A program made the position numbers and the translations under genes. Of a DNA stretch of 64,000 nucleotides, positions 1 through 11,771 are shown one piece after another. Under the pieces are notes generated by a model. The model worked only from the letters and a program-made list of their open reading frames with translations. It did no database searches and was not told where the DNA came from. Every line of letters starts with the position of its first letter. Position 1 is the first letter of the stretch. Origin of the DNA: Apostichopus japonicus (lineage: Eukaryota > Echinodermata > Holothuroidea > Aspidochirotida > Stichopodidae); contig NC_092575.1 in the NCBI RefSeq assembly GCF_037975245.1, positions 13,071,001 to 13,135,000 of the forward strand, in the 5' to 3' direction.

Positions 1-78
1 GAACGGGCTACGAGGGAACAAGAGGTGTCAAGCAGCTGTAAAGACAGTGAAGTTAATCTCTCTGTGAGGAAAGGATAA
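1..78 (+). CDS. Possible C-terminal end of a gene entering from the left (partial)
   Basis: Frame 1 is open from the first base to a TAA at 76-78 and encodes 25 residues rich in Ser, Glu and Lys (start ERATREQEV, end LSVRKG). The following 2.8 kb carries no repeat I recognise, which would suit a long 3' UTR. The piece is too short for family assignment and an open frame this size can occur by chance. No splice acceptor can be tested because the window starts here. Confidence 0.2.
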   Translation, partial: ERATREQEVSSSCKDSEVNLSVRKG

Positions 79-3000
79 GCTATAAACTTTGATCTAGATC
101 TGTACATAATTTTTTTTATTCAGAATTTATAATTTTTGTTTTTCTTATCTTGTGATGTGTGATACATTACCTGGGGTTCAAACCATGATCTTGGCTTGTA
201 ACTGCTCTGGTAGTATTCTGTATGTGAGTTTCATCTTCTCTGGTCTTAGAGTAAAAGCAGAGATCTTAGTGAAGATGACCTTATGGGGAGGAATTGTATT
301 TGTTGAGATATTTTTCAGGTTATTTTCATTGGACCATGTTGGAAAATGTCTTTTCTTGCTGTGTGTTAATTTTTGGTCTGAAGTGGTCGATGTACTTGGA
401 GACAAAGGTATGATGCATGAATGATGAGTTTGTAAAAGGGCACAATATACAGAATAAACAGATCACATGTCATCCTGCGCATGCTAGAGTGAAAGACTGA
501 GATTAGTTGCAGTACATTGCTATTTCGTTTAGACAGTTGTTGCACCCGACCTTTAACAGTCTTTATTCATCAGTTTGGACCACAAGGAGGTCAAAAGGAT
601 GATAGGTCAAACCATGGATCAAAATCTCTGAGCTTTGGCTGTCACTTATGTTGAAACTTATTTATATTGAAGGGACAATGAACTGTCAAAGCATATCGCC
701 TAACTAATGGGCTTTAGCCAGATTTATTTTGTCTTATTTAAACAAGTGTTAAAGAGCAAAATGTCTGAATCAATCTGTTTCTCAATCGATATATTTGAGG
801 TTAATTCCAAAGTAGATACACGATGCCAGTCAATGCAATTGGAAGGGTTTTTTTCTCGCTTGGTATTGGACAATTTGGTCATGTGACATGTTTGGAGTGA
901 TATTACAGTGTGACATGAGCACATGTGAGACCAAAAGTTGTGTGACCCATGATAAATAATAGTACATGTTGACTTTGCAATCAAATTTCATTTAAGGTTG
1001 TCGAAGTCTTAATAACTTGTAACTAGCTAGGATGAACTTCATAGTTGATATTTAGGTCCACTGCAAAGGGGTAAGATTCCACTTGCCAATTATCTTGCTG
1101 GTAAACAATGGTCAAATCTTGAAAATCATGGCTGCAGTCTACTTTTAAATGTTCACATTAAATAGGTCAGTGCTAGGATCACATTGCAGTGAGGTGTAGT
1201 TCCTTTGTGTGGCGGTACAACCAGTTCAGGGCTGGATCACATGACTGTCTATGTCAGTTCCTTGAGTAATAGTACAACGGTCGGAAGAAATTATGGGATA
1301 TCTGAACGGCAGAGTCTCTTGTGAATCAAAGTTGGTTTGAATGTTTCAGTTTGATAAATCATTTCCAAGTCTTTTTTTTTTCTCTCTTTTTTGTACCATA
1401 AAGTTATGGGAATATTCTTCCTTTCCCTCCTATTCAAGTTCAGGAGTGCAATATTGTATAACCAAAAATTAACAAGATTCATGTTCATCGATCCTGTTTT
1501 CATCTTATCCTGAGGTCCGATCTTTCAAGAGATGAACGCCTCTTAAATGAATGCACAAAAGGTCTTTCTTTCTTTCTTTCTCCTCTCATCTCTTTTCTTT
1601 TTCTCTCTTACATTTTCTCTCCGATCACAAGACGACGGATCTTTGTGGAAGTGACTAACACTCTCCCATTTTACTATTCAGACAGAATCTGGTTTATTCG
1701 TGTTTGAAAGCAAATTTCTTCATAGCCCGAATCACTGTTTCCTTTTCTCAGTGTCGTGCTGCAAAAGAAACCGATAGTCAAATATTTTTTCCTTGTCATG
1801 AAAGTTGCTGGTAATTTGCCACAATTATTTCACTTAGAGAAATTCGATACAAATTTAAACTCAAACTGCTCCTAGTGCTTAGCCATTTGAGATTTTGTTT
1901 CAAGACACTAAGTTCCTCTTTTTCTACTTTCTTATTGATAATTTGAGATCCTTTGTATTAATGTACTTTAAAAGGTTTGTAGGTAATGTATTTTTTTTTC
2001 CAACCAAAAGGAATAACCAAACATGTCTTCTTAATAACAATAAAAAGAAGACTGCTCTTATGAATAGTTTCCATAGCAACCTACTTCAATTGTTTCATTC
2101 ATAAACTGAAGTGATTAGAAACAACATAAAAAAAAAGCAAATTTTTGCAATTTCAAACCAGGTAGAAATTTTGGCCCTTTTTGTATTCCATGTACTATGA
2201 GGTACCAAATTATTACTTTTGTACTAATATTTATTTTCATAATGGAGAGTGCTTTTGTTCAGTGTCCATTATTTTTTTATGTTACAGCTACCTCTATCAC
2301 TTTGTTTCATTCTTCAGCTCTCATTTCATACTCATTCTCCAGTGTTTCATTCTGCAGCTTACATATTATGCAAGGATTTGAGCAACATGGTAAAACCACA
2401 TACTATGAAAATAGACAGAGAAAACATAAGACTTTGTTTTTCATTAATTTGCTTTTTTTTGTTTTTCAATCTTTTTGGAGGGGGGGGGGCAGGGGATCAG
2501 AAGACTTTTGGTGTTGTTTTTACTTGCTTCTGATGAGCTGACCTTAAGGTCATTGTGCTAGGCTTGGTAGTCCAGCCACTTGGACTGTTAAGTATAAACG
2601 GTCATCTCTCAGCATTGTGCTAGACATGTAACATATGTTTTTAATGAAAGATGCCAACATCAAGCCGAAGCAAGTTTTTTTTTTGCGCCTGAAGTCATCT
2701 GTAAGATGTATCGTATTCTTCCTTTGTTCACGGAGAAGACGATTAATGACGGTTTTCAAATTCAGACATTCAGATTAGTTCTTCAACATCGTACTTACAA
2801 TTGCTAGCAATGTTATCGTGGTTAAATCATTGATGTTCTTAATACTTATTTACTCATAACACTGTGGTTAGTGCGACCGCAGTTGGGTAAGGGAGGGGGT
2901 TGGGGAGTCCGGTAACAATTACTGAGGAAAATATGACCACCCATCTTACTAGTATTGATATTAAGTTAACGTGAACTTGGTAAACCAAAAGGGCACTACG

Positions 3001-3160
3001 TACTGTGTTAAGTCATGTTTACAAGCAATAACATCATATAGGAACCGAACATCTTTCCCCTTCTGTAACCCCCCAACGGTATCATGTCACTATATTTTAA
3101 AGAAGAGTCCAGGATTTTTGGTTCCTTGCTTTAGCAAAAGGAACCTATGCAGTCAGGTTG
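79..3160. other. No recognisable gene; T-rich unique-looking DNA
   Basis: I see no domain-like open frame, TIR or tandem repeat in this stretch. It has T-rich patches (around 1370-1640), a poly-G run near 2478 and AATAAA-like words (for example near 454), so it could be 3' UTR of a gene to the left, but nothing in the sequence proves transcription. Confidence 0.3.
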
Positions 3161-3213
3161 GCGTGTGTGTGTGTGTATGCGTGTGTGTATGCATGTCTGT
3201 GTGTGTGTCTGTG
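3161..3213 (+). repeat. (GT)n microsatellite with TATGC interruptions
   Basis: Alternating GT dinucleotides with interspersed ATGC/TATGC steps lie just left of the AGGTCA-rich array. This is simple sequence; short frames crossing it (Val-Cys repeats) are not coding. Confidence 0.8.
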
Positions 3214-3289
3214 ACACTTGCTTGGGTACGCTCTATCTCAATAAGGGAATGTTGGATTGAGGCCAAACTTGCACTATAGATCCGCCATA

Positions 3290-5560
3290 TGGAGAAGGTG
3301 TGCCCTATTGTTTTTGGTGCCCACAAAGGTCACCAAAGGTCAGTAATGGTCCAAAAACCGAAAAAATTAAAACTGCAATAACTCCCAGTGCCATTGTGCG
3401 ACAAGGTTGATATTTTGGGACAAGTTGTGAACTGGTTAGGGGAACATTTTCAAACTTAACGGTCATGTGATCCGAGGTCACCAAAGGTCAATTAATGATA
3501 AAAAACTAGTATTTTTGCGATAACTTGAGAACGAATTGTTCGTTAGGGTTGGGAGTTGCCTCAATGTAATCCATACGTCGACCCGCATCTGGGTGACCCT
3601 TGACCTCAATTTGACCTCTGGTGACCTTTATATGTTTTTGGGGATTTTTGCAGTTTTGATGCTATTTTCAGATGTCAAAGGTACCTTCTGATCTTAAATG
3701 TCATCAGGTTGACCCCGTGTGACCTTTATGTGCGAAGTTATATGGGGTCAAAGTTTTTTGGTCGGAGTTAGGATGGTTGTACAGACTTGTCGTTTTGTTT
3801 TTTGGAATCAGGAGATTAAACTACATCTGAAACCAAGGTCAAAAGGTCAAAGGTCACATTAGAAAAAATGTGCTTATTTTGGGAGGAAACAGGCAAAAAA
3901 GAAAATGTTTGGTTTTGATGCTAGATTTGGATACCAAAGGTACCTTCCGATCAAAAATGTCAATTGGTTGACACGCGTGTGACCTTCGTGTGCGAAGTTA
4001 TACGAGGTCAAAGTTAATTTTCAGACATTTAATGCAACAACTCCCAGTGCCAAGGTGTGACATGGTTGATATTTTCGGACAAGTTGCAAATGGTATAGGG
4101 GAATATTTTCAAACTTAACGGTCATGTGATCCGAGGTCACCAAAGGTCAATTAATGTTAAAAAACTAGTATTTTGGAGGAGAAAATGGGCATAGAAAAAA
4201 ATGTTTGAATTTGTATAGTTTGATGCTCTATTTAGGTCTCACCAATCAAAAATGTCAATAAGTTGACCCAAGGTGACTTTTGTATGTTAAGTTAAATGAG
4301 GTCAAAGTTAATTTTCAGACATTTAGTGTAATAACTCCCAGTGCCAAGGTGTTACATGGTTGATATTTTTGGAGTAGTTGCAAATGGTGTAGGGTAATAT
4401 TTTCAAACTGAACGGTCATGTGATCCGAGGTCACCAAAGGTCAATTAATGATAAAAAACTAGTATTTTTGCGATAACTTGAGAACGAATTGTCAGTTAGG
4501 GTTGGGAGTTGCTTCAATGTTATCCAATTGTCGACCCGCATCTGGGTGACCCTTGACCTCAATTTGACCTCTGGTGACCTTTTTGTGTTTTGTGGATTTT
4601 TACAGTTTCGATGCTATTTTCAGATGTTAAAGGTGCCTTCTGATCATAAATGTCAATGGGTTGACCCCCGTGTGACCTTTGTGTGCGAAGTTATACGAGG
4701 TCAAAGTTAATTTTCAGACATTTAATGCAATAACTCCCAGTTCCAAGGTGTGACACGGTTGATATTTTTGGAGTAGTTGCAAATGGTATAGGGGAATATT
4801 TTCAAACTTAACGGTCATGTGATCCGAGGTCACTAAAGGTCAATTAATGATAAAAAACTAGTATTTTTGAGATAACTTGAGAACAAATTGTCCGTAAGGG
4901 TTGGGAGTTGCTTCAATGTAATCCAATTGTCGACCCGCATCTGGGTGACCTTTGACCTCAATTTGACCTCTGGTGACCTTTTTGTGTTTTGTGGATTTTT
5001 ACAGTTTCGATGCTATTTTCAGATGTTAAAGGTACCTTCTGATCATAAATGTCAATAAGTTGACCCCCATGTGACCTTCGTGTGCGAAGTTATAGGAGGT
5101 CAAAGTTAATTTTCAGACATTTAATGCAATAACTCCCAGTTCCAAGGTGTGACACGGTTGATATTTTTGGAGTAGTTGCAAATGGTATAGGGTAATATTT
5201 TCAAACTTAACGGTCATGTGATCCAAGGTCACCAAAGGTCAATTAATGATAAAAAACTAGTATTTTGGGGGGGGGGGGAGAAAATGGGCAAAGAAAAAAT
5301 GTTTGAATTTGTACAGTTTTGATGCTCTATTTAGGTCTCACCGATCAAAAATGTCAATTGGTTGACCTACTGTACGGGTGACCTTTGTGTGTGAAGTTAT
5401 GTATACAAGTTCAAAGTTAAGTTTTAGACATTTAATGCAATTAAATCCCAATGCCAAGGTGTGACACGGTTGATAATTTGGGACAAGTTGTGAATGGGGT
5501 GGTGGAACATTTTCAAAATTAAAGGTCATGTCATCTGAGGTCACCAATGTTATCATATCT
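3290..5560 (+). repeat. Degenerate tandem array (about 300-400 bp units) packed with AGGTCA/TGACCT motifs
   Basis: Recurring blocks mark the units. The block AACTCCCAGTGCCAAGGTGT and its variants begins near 3379, 4027, 4330, 4729, 5127 and 5440. The block GGTCATGTGATCCGAGGTCA recurs near 3461, 4120, 4414, 4813 and 5212. Spacing is about 300, 400, 400 and 310 bp, with a longer 650 bp first interval, so units vary by internal deletions. A direct repeat AGGTCA-(4 nt)-AGGTCA occurs at 3327, 3475, 4134, 4428, 4827 and 5226. Opposite-strand clusters of three or four TGACCY words lie near 3592, 4548 and 4944. No credible protein is encoded. Function is unknown; it may be satellite DNA or the inside of a transposon. 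Confidence 0.85.
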
Positions 5561-6594
5561 GTTGACCCACTTGTAGGTGACCTTATATTTCTTACATTTT
5601 CGACGCCATATTTAGATCTCAAAAGTGCCTTTCGATCAAAAATCAGATCACGTTTTGAAATCACAAAAGTGTTGGCTATAGTGTTGGTTACTTTATGGGT
5701 ACATGTAGGACCACAGTTACTTGGACTATTTGAGCCCAATCTTGCTTGATAATATTATGTGTATTGTCATATACCCCAAGCAAGGAACCTCAGTGCCCTT
5801 GGGCTCTTGTTATTAATATTTATCGCATATACCTCGAAAAGCGCTAGAAATATTTCACCATTGCATGAAATTACAGAAAACGACATTTGAAAATAACCTA
5901 GGCTAACCCAACCCCTCCTCCGAAATAAAAACAAGAAATTAAACAGTGTGTGTCACGGATTCACTCTGCGTCCATTTATCCAACCTAGATAGATCACACC
6001 CCCCTCCCATACAATCACTGCACATATTCCTATTTGCCACCTAGATCACACCCCCATACAATCACTGTACAGATGCCCATTTGCCAAACGCACAGGTGTT
6101 GAAACAAAGACATGAAAACACACCACCAAAAGAGATTTTGCCATTCCAAATTCCTTACATTGATTACAACTTGTATTGTTTCGAAAGCTGAATTATTCCA
6201 CAGATAAAGGAGTAAATAACTTGAAGTAAAGGTGAGTGAGCCTCTCAATTGCATTTGATTCACTACTGGCTTTGTAACAGATAATCCTCTTCATTAAGTT
6301 AATTATACTTAGCTTGGTACCTCTATAACGCCCCGTTACAATTCACAATACTATAGATTTAGCTATACACGAGCCTACATTTATGTAGGTAAATAGTCTG
6401 AAATATTGTTACACTTTAAAGGCCAGGAAGTTCTCTTTATTTTGGGAAACCGGACCTAACGGGCAGAGGTCCTAGAAATGAGTTGGCTGAATGGGGGAAA
6501 ATTGAAGCCGTGTCGTCGTCACAAACGCTCGTACTGTTTAAAATGTTTGGAGGATTGTGGTAAGTTTCAAGATATTATTTTCTTACAACCTGTA
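5561..6594. other. Intergenic, with a small tandem duplication at about 5985-6083
   Basis: A unit of about 55 bp containing AGATCACACCCCC and CATACAATCACTG occurs twice in a row near 5985 and 6040. No gene or known element is visible in the rest. Confidence 0.4.
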
Positions 6595-7640
6595 AATGAG
6601 ATATGTACAGGGGCGGCGATCTGTGTCAAATATTGGGGGGGGACATTTGCTTGGATGCAGGGGAATTACTATCAAAGCGGAGCGCCACCATTGGTTGGCG
6701 CGCAGCGTACAAGAAAATTTCTGGTTTTGATAGCCCCCCAGATCACCGGAAATGGCACTTTTCGGGCTTGAAACTGACCAACCAGATGTACACTTTTGCC
6801 TGAGAACCAAGTTTTTCCTAATAGTTTTTTTTCATTCATAACCTTTTTTTCAAGTCACCAGTCACCAGTCACACATCATGTTCGACCTCATTGCATCTCC
6901 TGTGGATCATTGCTTTTGTAGGTAATTCTACGTAACGCCCCACAATACCCATCAGCCCCACCTTTCAAGGTTTTAAGCCCATTATTTGTTCAGAATTTGA
7001 ATAATAAATTCACTTCAAAAAATACCCATAATGTTGTACAAAATTTCATCTATGGACAACCAATATAGAAAAACCCCCTCAACTCTTCATACCCCCCTTG
7101 GCTACGCAACTGCGGTTAGAAATCTTGTAGGAAAGAGGCCAAATGGAAACCCGGTGAACCCATATCGATGTGGATCATATACGTACTTACACAAGATGCA
7201 AACCAAATTTCATTACGGATGCGGTCCGTCTAGCTATTCATTTCGAAAAAAGTAAAAACTACTTTCGGTCATATATAATAACAAATTGTGACACGGTTAG
7301 ACAGGCGCCTTGCGAGGAATTTGCCAAGAGAGGGGCAAAGCTTGTACCCAGACTTTCTAAGCGTAGCGCCCCCATTAGTTGGCGCGAAGCGCAAAAGAAA
7401 ATTTTGGCCGAAAATGCCTCCCAGATCGCTGGAAATGGCACTTCCCAGGCCTTGTAAGTTGCATCTAAGCATTTTCTATTTTGAAATTACTAGCGATGCC
7501 ATAAAAAAAATACAAAACATATGCTTAAAAAAAACTATGCCACCAAATATTGGGGGGGATATTAGATACTATATCCCCCCACCTAAAATATTGGGGGGGA
7601 CATGTCCCCCCCCGTCCCCCCCCCCCCATGATCGCCGCCC
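6595..7640 (+). repeat. Fragments of the GCGGAGCGCCACC interspersed repeat family
   Basis: The core AGCGGAGCGCCACCATTGG followed by TTGGCGCGCAGCGTACAAG occurs near 6678. A diverged second core lies near 7360. Both are followed by text shared with copies at 22973-25113, 26952-28553 and 61406-63352 (for example CCAGATCACCGGAAATGGCA). Runs of C and G of 8-15 nt flank the cores. The frames that cross it are short and unlike any protein. It looks like two nested or rearranged pieces of a non-autonomous element. Confidence 0.65.
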
Positions 7641-8116
7641 ATGGATATGTATATTTGCTTTGGTGAAGAGTTGTTTTGTATTTTTCGTGTTGTTTATGAT
7701 TAATACGAAAACGAACATTTTTGGACTATTCCCTTTGAGTTAAACAATGACACAAAACAGATGATATGCTTATACTAAAATTTCCAAAGACTACGAACAA
7801 ACTTTTCAGCATCCCATTGTCTGTTACAAATATATATTTCTGTCATTTTCATAACATTGTGACAATCTGTGATTTCAGATTGTTTTTATTGTGACAGGAA
7901 CTGAGCAAGGCTGTTGAATTTTCGTACAATCAAGCATTCATTTACTATACAATATAGCCCCTATTAATGAAAGGCGTGAAACTTTTAAAGTTACCAGTAT
8001 TTGCCCCATACAGGGACGTCTCTAGAGGGGGTGTGGGGTGTCTCCCCCTCCCCCACCCCCATGCACCCCCAAAAAAAACTTGGTAAAACTGACGATAGTT
8101 GGAAAATTCAGTGGAA

Positions 8117-8145
8117 TGCGACAGTCGGAATTTCCGACTGTCGCA
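8117..8145. repeat. Perfect 14-bp inverted repeat with 1-nt spacer
   Basis: TGCGACAGTCGGAA is followed by one T and then its exact reverse complement. It could form a strong hairpin or be the fused ends of a small element. It lies about 390 bp downstream of the lectin stop codon. Confidence 0.8.
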
Positions 8146-8385
8146 CTCTAGTTTACCTAGGCCTATTCATATATATTCCTGTGATTGTGAATGACCTAAA
8201 AATTGAAAACTTTCGGTCAAAATTGACCTTTTAATCAGTCATATTTACCACGTTTTCCTTGCCACCTTTAGAAATTGTATCTCGCGATCCTTATATTCCA
8301 CCATACAAAACTTCGTATGACTTTGAATACTCTAAAACAAATGCCTAATAGAACTACCGTACAACGTTCGCCAGCTTCAATTCGG

Positions 8386-8391
8386 TTTATT
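8386..8391 (-). promoter_or_regulatory. Candidate polyadenylation signal of the lectin gene
   Basis: TTTATT on the plus strand reads AATAAA on the minus strand, about 143 nt past the lectin stop codon. It is the first canonical hexamer I see downstream of that stop. Use of the site is inferred. Confidence 0.4.
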
Positions 8392-8533
8392 TAGCCTATG
8401 TACTTATTTTGCTATTGGGTGGTTTGACCCTGTTCGCTAGAATATATTTTATAGTAATAGCATGCATGAAGAAGAAAAAGTAAAAACAAGTTCAGGTTAC
8501 CCGGCTTCATGTAATAAAAACAAAATAACAGCA

Positions 8534-8793
8534 TTAGTATGATGATTGAGAATCAGAGTTTTCAATCGATTGGCTGAAGTAGTCGTAATAAACGGAATGT
8601 TGTGAATAATCCGCCTTGGTAGGAACAAACTCGCAAATAAATGGTTTTCTTTGGTTACACGAGATATCCTTCCAGGTGCCAGCGTCAGGTTTGAAAACGA
8701 CACAGCGGTTAAGCTCACCAGGTCTGCCCTTGGGTGCCTGGTTTACCCAGTTCATGTACTTTGCGTTACCCACACTCGACCAGGTAAAATGTC
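8534..8793 (-). CDS. Lectin gene exon 5: C-terminal half of the CTLD and stop
   Basis: The acceptor CTCTCAG ends at 8794. The exon encodes [15 protein letters not shown], then [19 protein letters not shown] and KPFICEF, the classic CTLD second half (F-x-W, Y-x-NW, C, W-x-D-x-x-C, FICE). A 30-residue hydrophilic tail rich in Tyr and Ser follows, then TAA at 8536-8534. The first two bases complete a codon with exon 4 (Arg) or, if the cassette is skipped, with exon 2 (Gly). Confidence 0.88.
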
Positions 8794-11231
8794 CTGAGAG
8801 TAGAGAGAAGATTGAGAGAGGGGAAAAAAACCATCTTTGCCGTTTACTTAAGGAAGAACATCATAATTACAAATGTTACTTAATTCTTGATTAACTCTTT
8901 TTTTTATAGTGAATTTAATATTTCGTCTAAATTTACATAAGACCTATGATCAGAAACGTAGAAACACTCTAGCTTCAGGTAAAGAAAGAACACTTATAAT
9001 ATGAATCACAAATTTGATCTCTCAAAGGCATCGTGTTTCTTGTTCGCAACATAAATTGGACGACCTGTAATGCTATAACAATCTAACAAATGTTCCAAAG
9101 CCCTTCGGCTGTTTTCCATAGCCGACTATAACCCCCAATTCCCATTCCTCCTTCCCGTGATCTCGTCCTTCCCTCAATCTCGTCCTTCCCTCAATCCCCC
9201 CGCCCCACCCACGTGTTTAACACTGGTGATGATAGACCTGCATACTATAACGAAACGTCTTCATTTGAAGGGGGCGGGTCCATGTTATGTTTATGGAACA
9301 ATTTGATAGACGAAATTGAACTTACCTAAGTTAAATGAATTTTTGCCTTGACCGAACGTTTCTCCAGGCTGAATTCATTGAGGCCCATTTACAATGCTTA
9401 TCTTCCCCTCCCCTCCCCCATCCCATCCTCCCCTCCCCATCCCTTCCCTCCCCATCCCTCCTTATCCCTCCCCTCCCACCCTATACCCCAACCCCACTAT
9501 ACCTACCAACCTAACAGCTTATTAAGAAAAAGAAGCAGCCTGTATACTTACGCCAGTAACTCCACTGGATGTAACTTCCAGACCCTGAAGCAAATCCGAT
9601 GTAATTACAAGATATTGGATCGTTATCTTGCGCGATGAGGTAAAGCTTTGGGTCGTTCCCATCGATGGTTTGAACGCTGACTCGGTCACGGAAACATTTA
9701 ACAGCAAACACTCGTTCCTGGATGGTATTTCGAAAGAGCCCCGCCGTCATAACTTTTCGCCTTCTAGTACAGCTTCCATCCTTCGTGCATCGGCTAATTG
9801 TTACAAGTGTGTCTTTCTTTGCACCTAAGGCTGTATTAAAATATTATGAAATAGTTTTTAGCTACAATTTTTTTTTCTTGGCGTAGTACGTACTTGCGCT
9901 TCTTAACATATATACACAGCACCCTGCCACGTTTTGCCCCTTCCTCTTTCAAGCCGACTAATTCAACGATGGAAACTTATTTGCAGATGTTTCATTAGAG
10001 GACAGTTGGTCCACAGGAGTCTGTGAATTAGCTAGGTGGAGTGTGAACCTAGTGTCGTGAGAAAGACATGAGACTTACATGCATCATACCTGATGTTTGT
10101 TGCATTTAACTATATCGAAAGATTCTAATGTATATAGGAATAATATTGTTCACCTTTATTTAAGTACCCCGTACACCCCCCCCCCCTCCCTCCAGAAAGG
10201 TTTTCTAATTGGGAAAAGGTCAATTTTGATGGAGGCGCCTGCCTTCCGTTTCTTTACAAAAAAACACAACTAGATGATACATGATAGAGCGAATACACTA
10301 CCCGAACTCAAGTTAAGACTGTAACGGATCTCCTTCCTATCTCCATCGGAGTCCATCCACACACCCACATCGCCTCACCCCCCCCCGCCCCCCCCCCCTC
10401 CCCATCTCTACCCTCTCCTGTTATCGTCATCGACCATTGTCAGAGATATCTCCTATTTACGGCCGATGTTGTGGGTTCGAACTGAACATTTTCAAGTTCA
10501 CCTTGTTACGTGCAAGACTGTACGTTTCATGATAAAAGTCGCTGAGCGACTGCCAGAACGGAAAACAAAGCATGACGTCACCATTTCCCGAACTGACCCA
10601 TTCTCATGTGATGATGATAACGGTACTAGTGCAGTAATATTTTATATTAGTATGGGTTTTATTTGTATATTATCCTCTTGGGTCGACATATATGATAATG
10701 CCACACCAGAAACGGCACGTGATATTACATTATATTTAAGGAATTATCACCGTTGCTATGGTGATCTTGTCTTAGATCTCATATACCATGAATATAATGG
10801 AAACAATACGGTGTAGCAATATCTGACTTGCATGTCCATGTATGGGTTACATGCCCAAAGACTTTCTTATAGTTTAAAATCACCAACCTATTTCGTAACT
10901 ATTATTTGCATTTCCAAGATCTGATGTTAGTTTAACACGTGCATCATATCCTTCAGTATCCACGGAGAACTCCTGGTAAGCAGTACCATCTGGTAGAACT
11001 TGATATGACTGCCAAGTACTGCTACTCGACGCAAATCCACCACCACCACCTACAGCAAGAAAAATCAGAGGGTATCAAAAAGATTACGCCATTATAGACA
11101 TCCACATATTCCGTTCTCTTAGAAGTTAAACCCGTGCTACTACCCACATCACCACCTACAGCATCCCTATGCATCGTAAATTTATAAGTTTTTCACTGTT
11201 CTGGATTTTCCAACTCACTACAATTTCAATA

Positions 11232-11262
<31 letters not shown>

Positions 11263-11392
11263 AATATATGTATACACGTATATATATACATATATACATA
11301 CATATATATATACATATATATATACATACATATATATACATATATATATACATATATATATACATATATATATACATATATATATACATATT

Positions 11393-11475
<83 letters not shown>

Positions 11476-11715
11476 GAAAATCGTAATGAGTTGGAAAATC
11501 AAGAACAGTGAAAAAACTTCCAGCCTCCACCTTGATTCTATCCCGGGCCTCCCGCTTTGTACGCGGACACCCTAACCAACTAGGCCATGGACGCTGATTG
11601 TATGTCCAGAGGTTCGAAACCGGTAAGGAAGGTAATTCCACTGTAGGCGTTTGTGACCTGTATCGAACAATACTAGTTCTGTTTTTGGTGACATATTTTG
11701 CCTTACTCTAGAGAT

Positions 11716-11771
<56 letters not shown>

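Larger units (their letters stand above)
7641..8533. other. 3' flank of the lectin gene
   Basis: This stretch holds a 29-nt perfect palindrome (8117-8145), C-rich text near 8040, and the probable polyadenylation signal of the minus-strand lectin gene. No other gene is seen. Confidence 0.4.

Noticed and set aside
3290-5750. CRISPR-like or coding tandem repeat
   Set aside because: Units are 300-400 bp, variable and without short spacers; frames such as 4489-4710 are interrupted in neighbouring units.
10466-10816. 116-codon plus-strand frame starting with ATG
   Set aside because: It lies antisense within lectin intron 3, has no recognisable domain, and its sequence includes short palindromes; no support beyond length.
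11156-11641. Long Tyr-Ile alternating frames on both strands
   Set aside because: They are produced by the TA/TATACA microsatellite in lectin intron 2.
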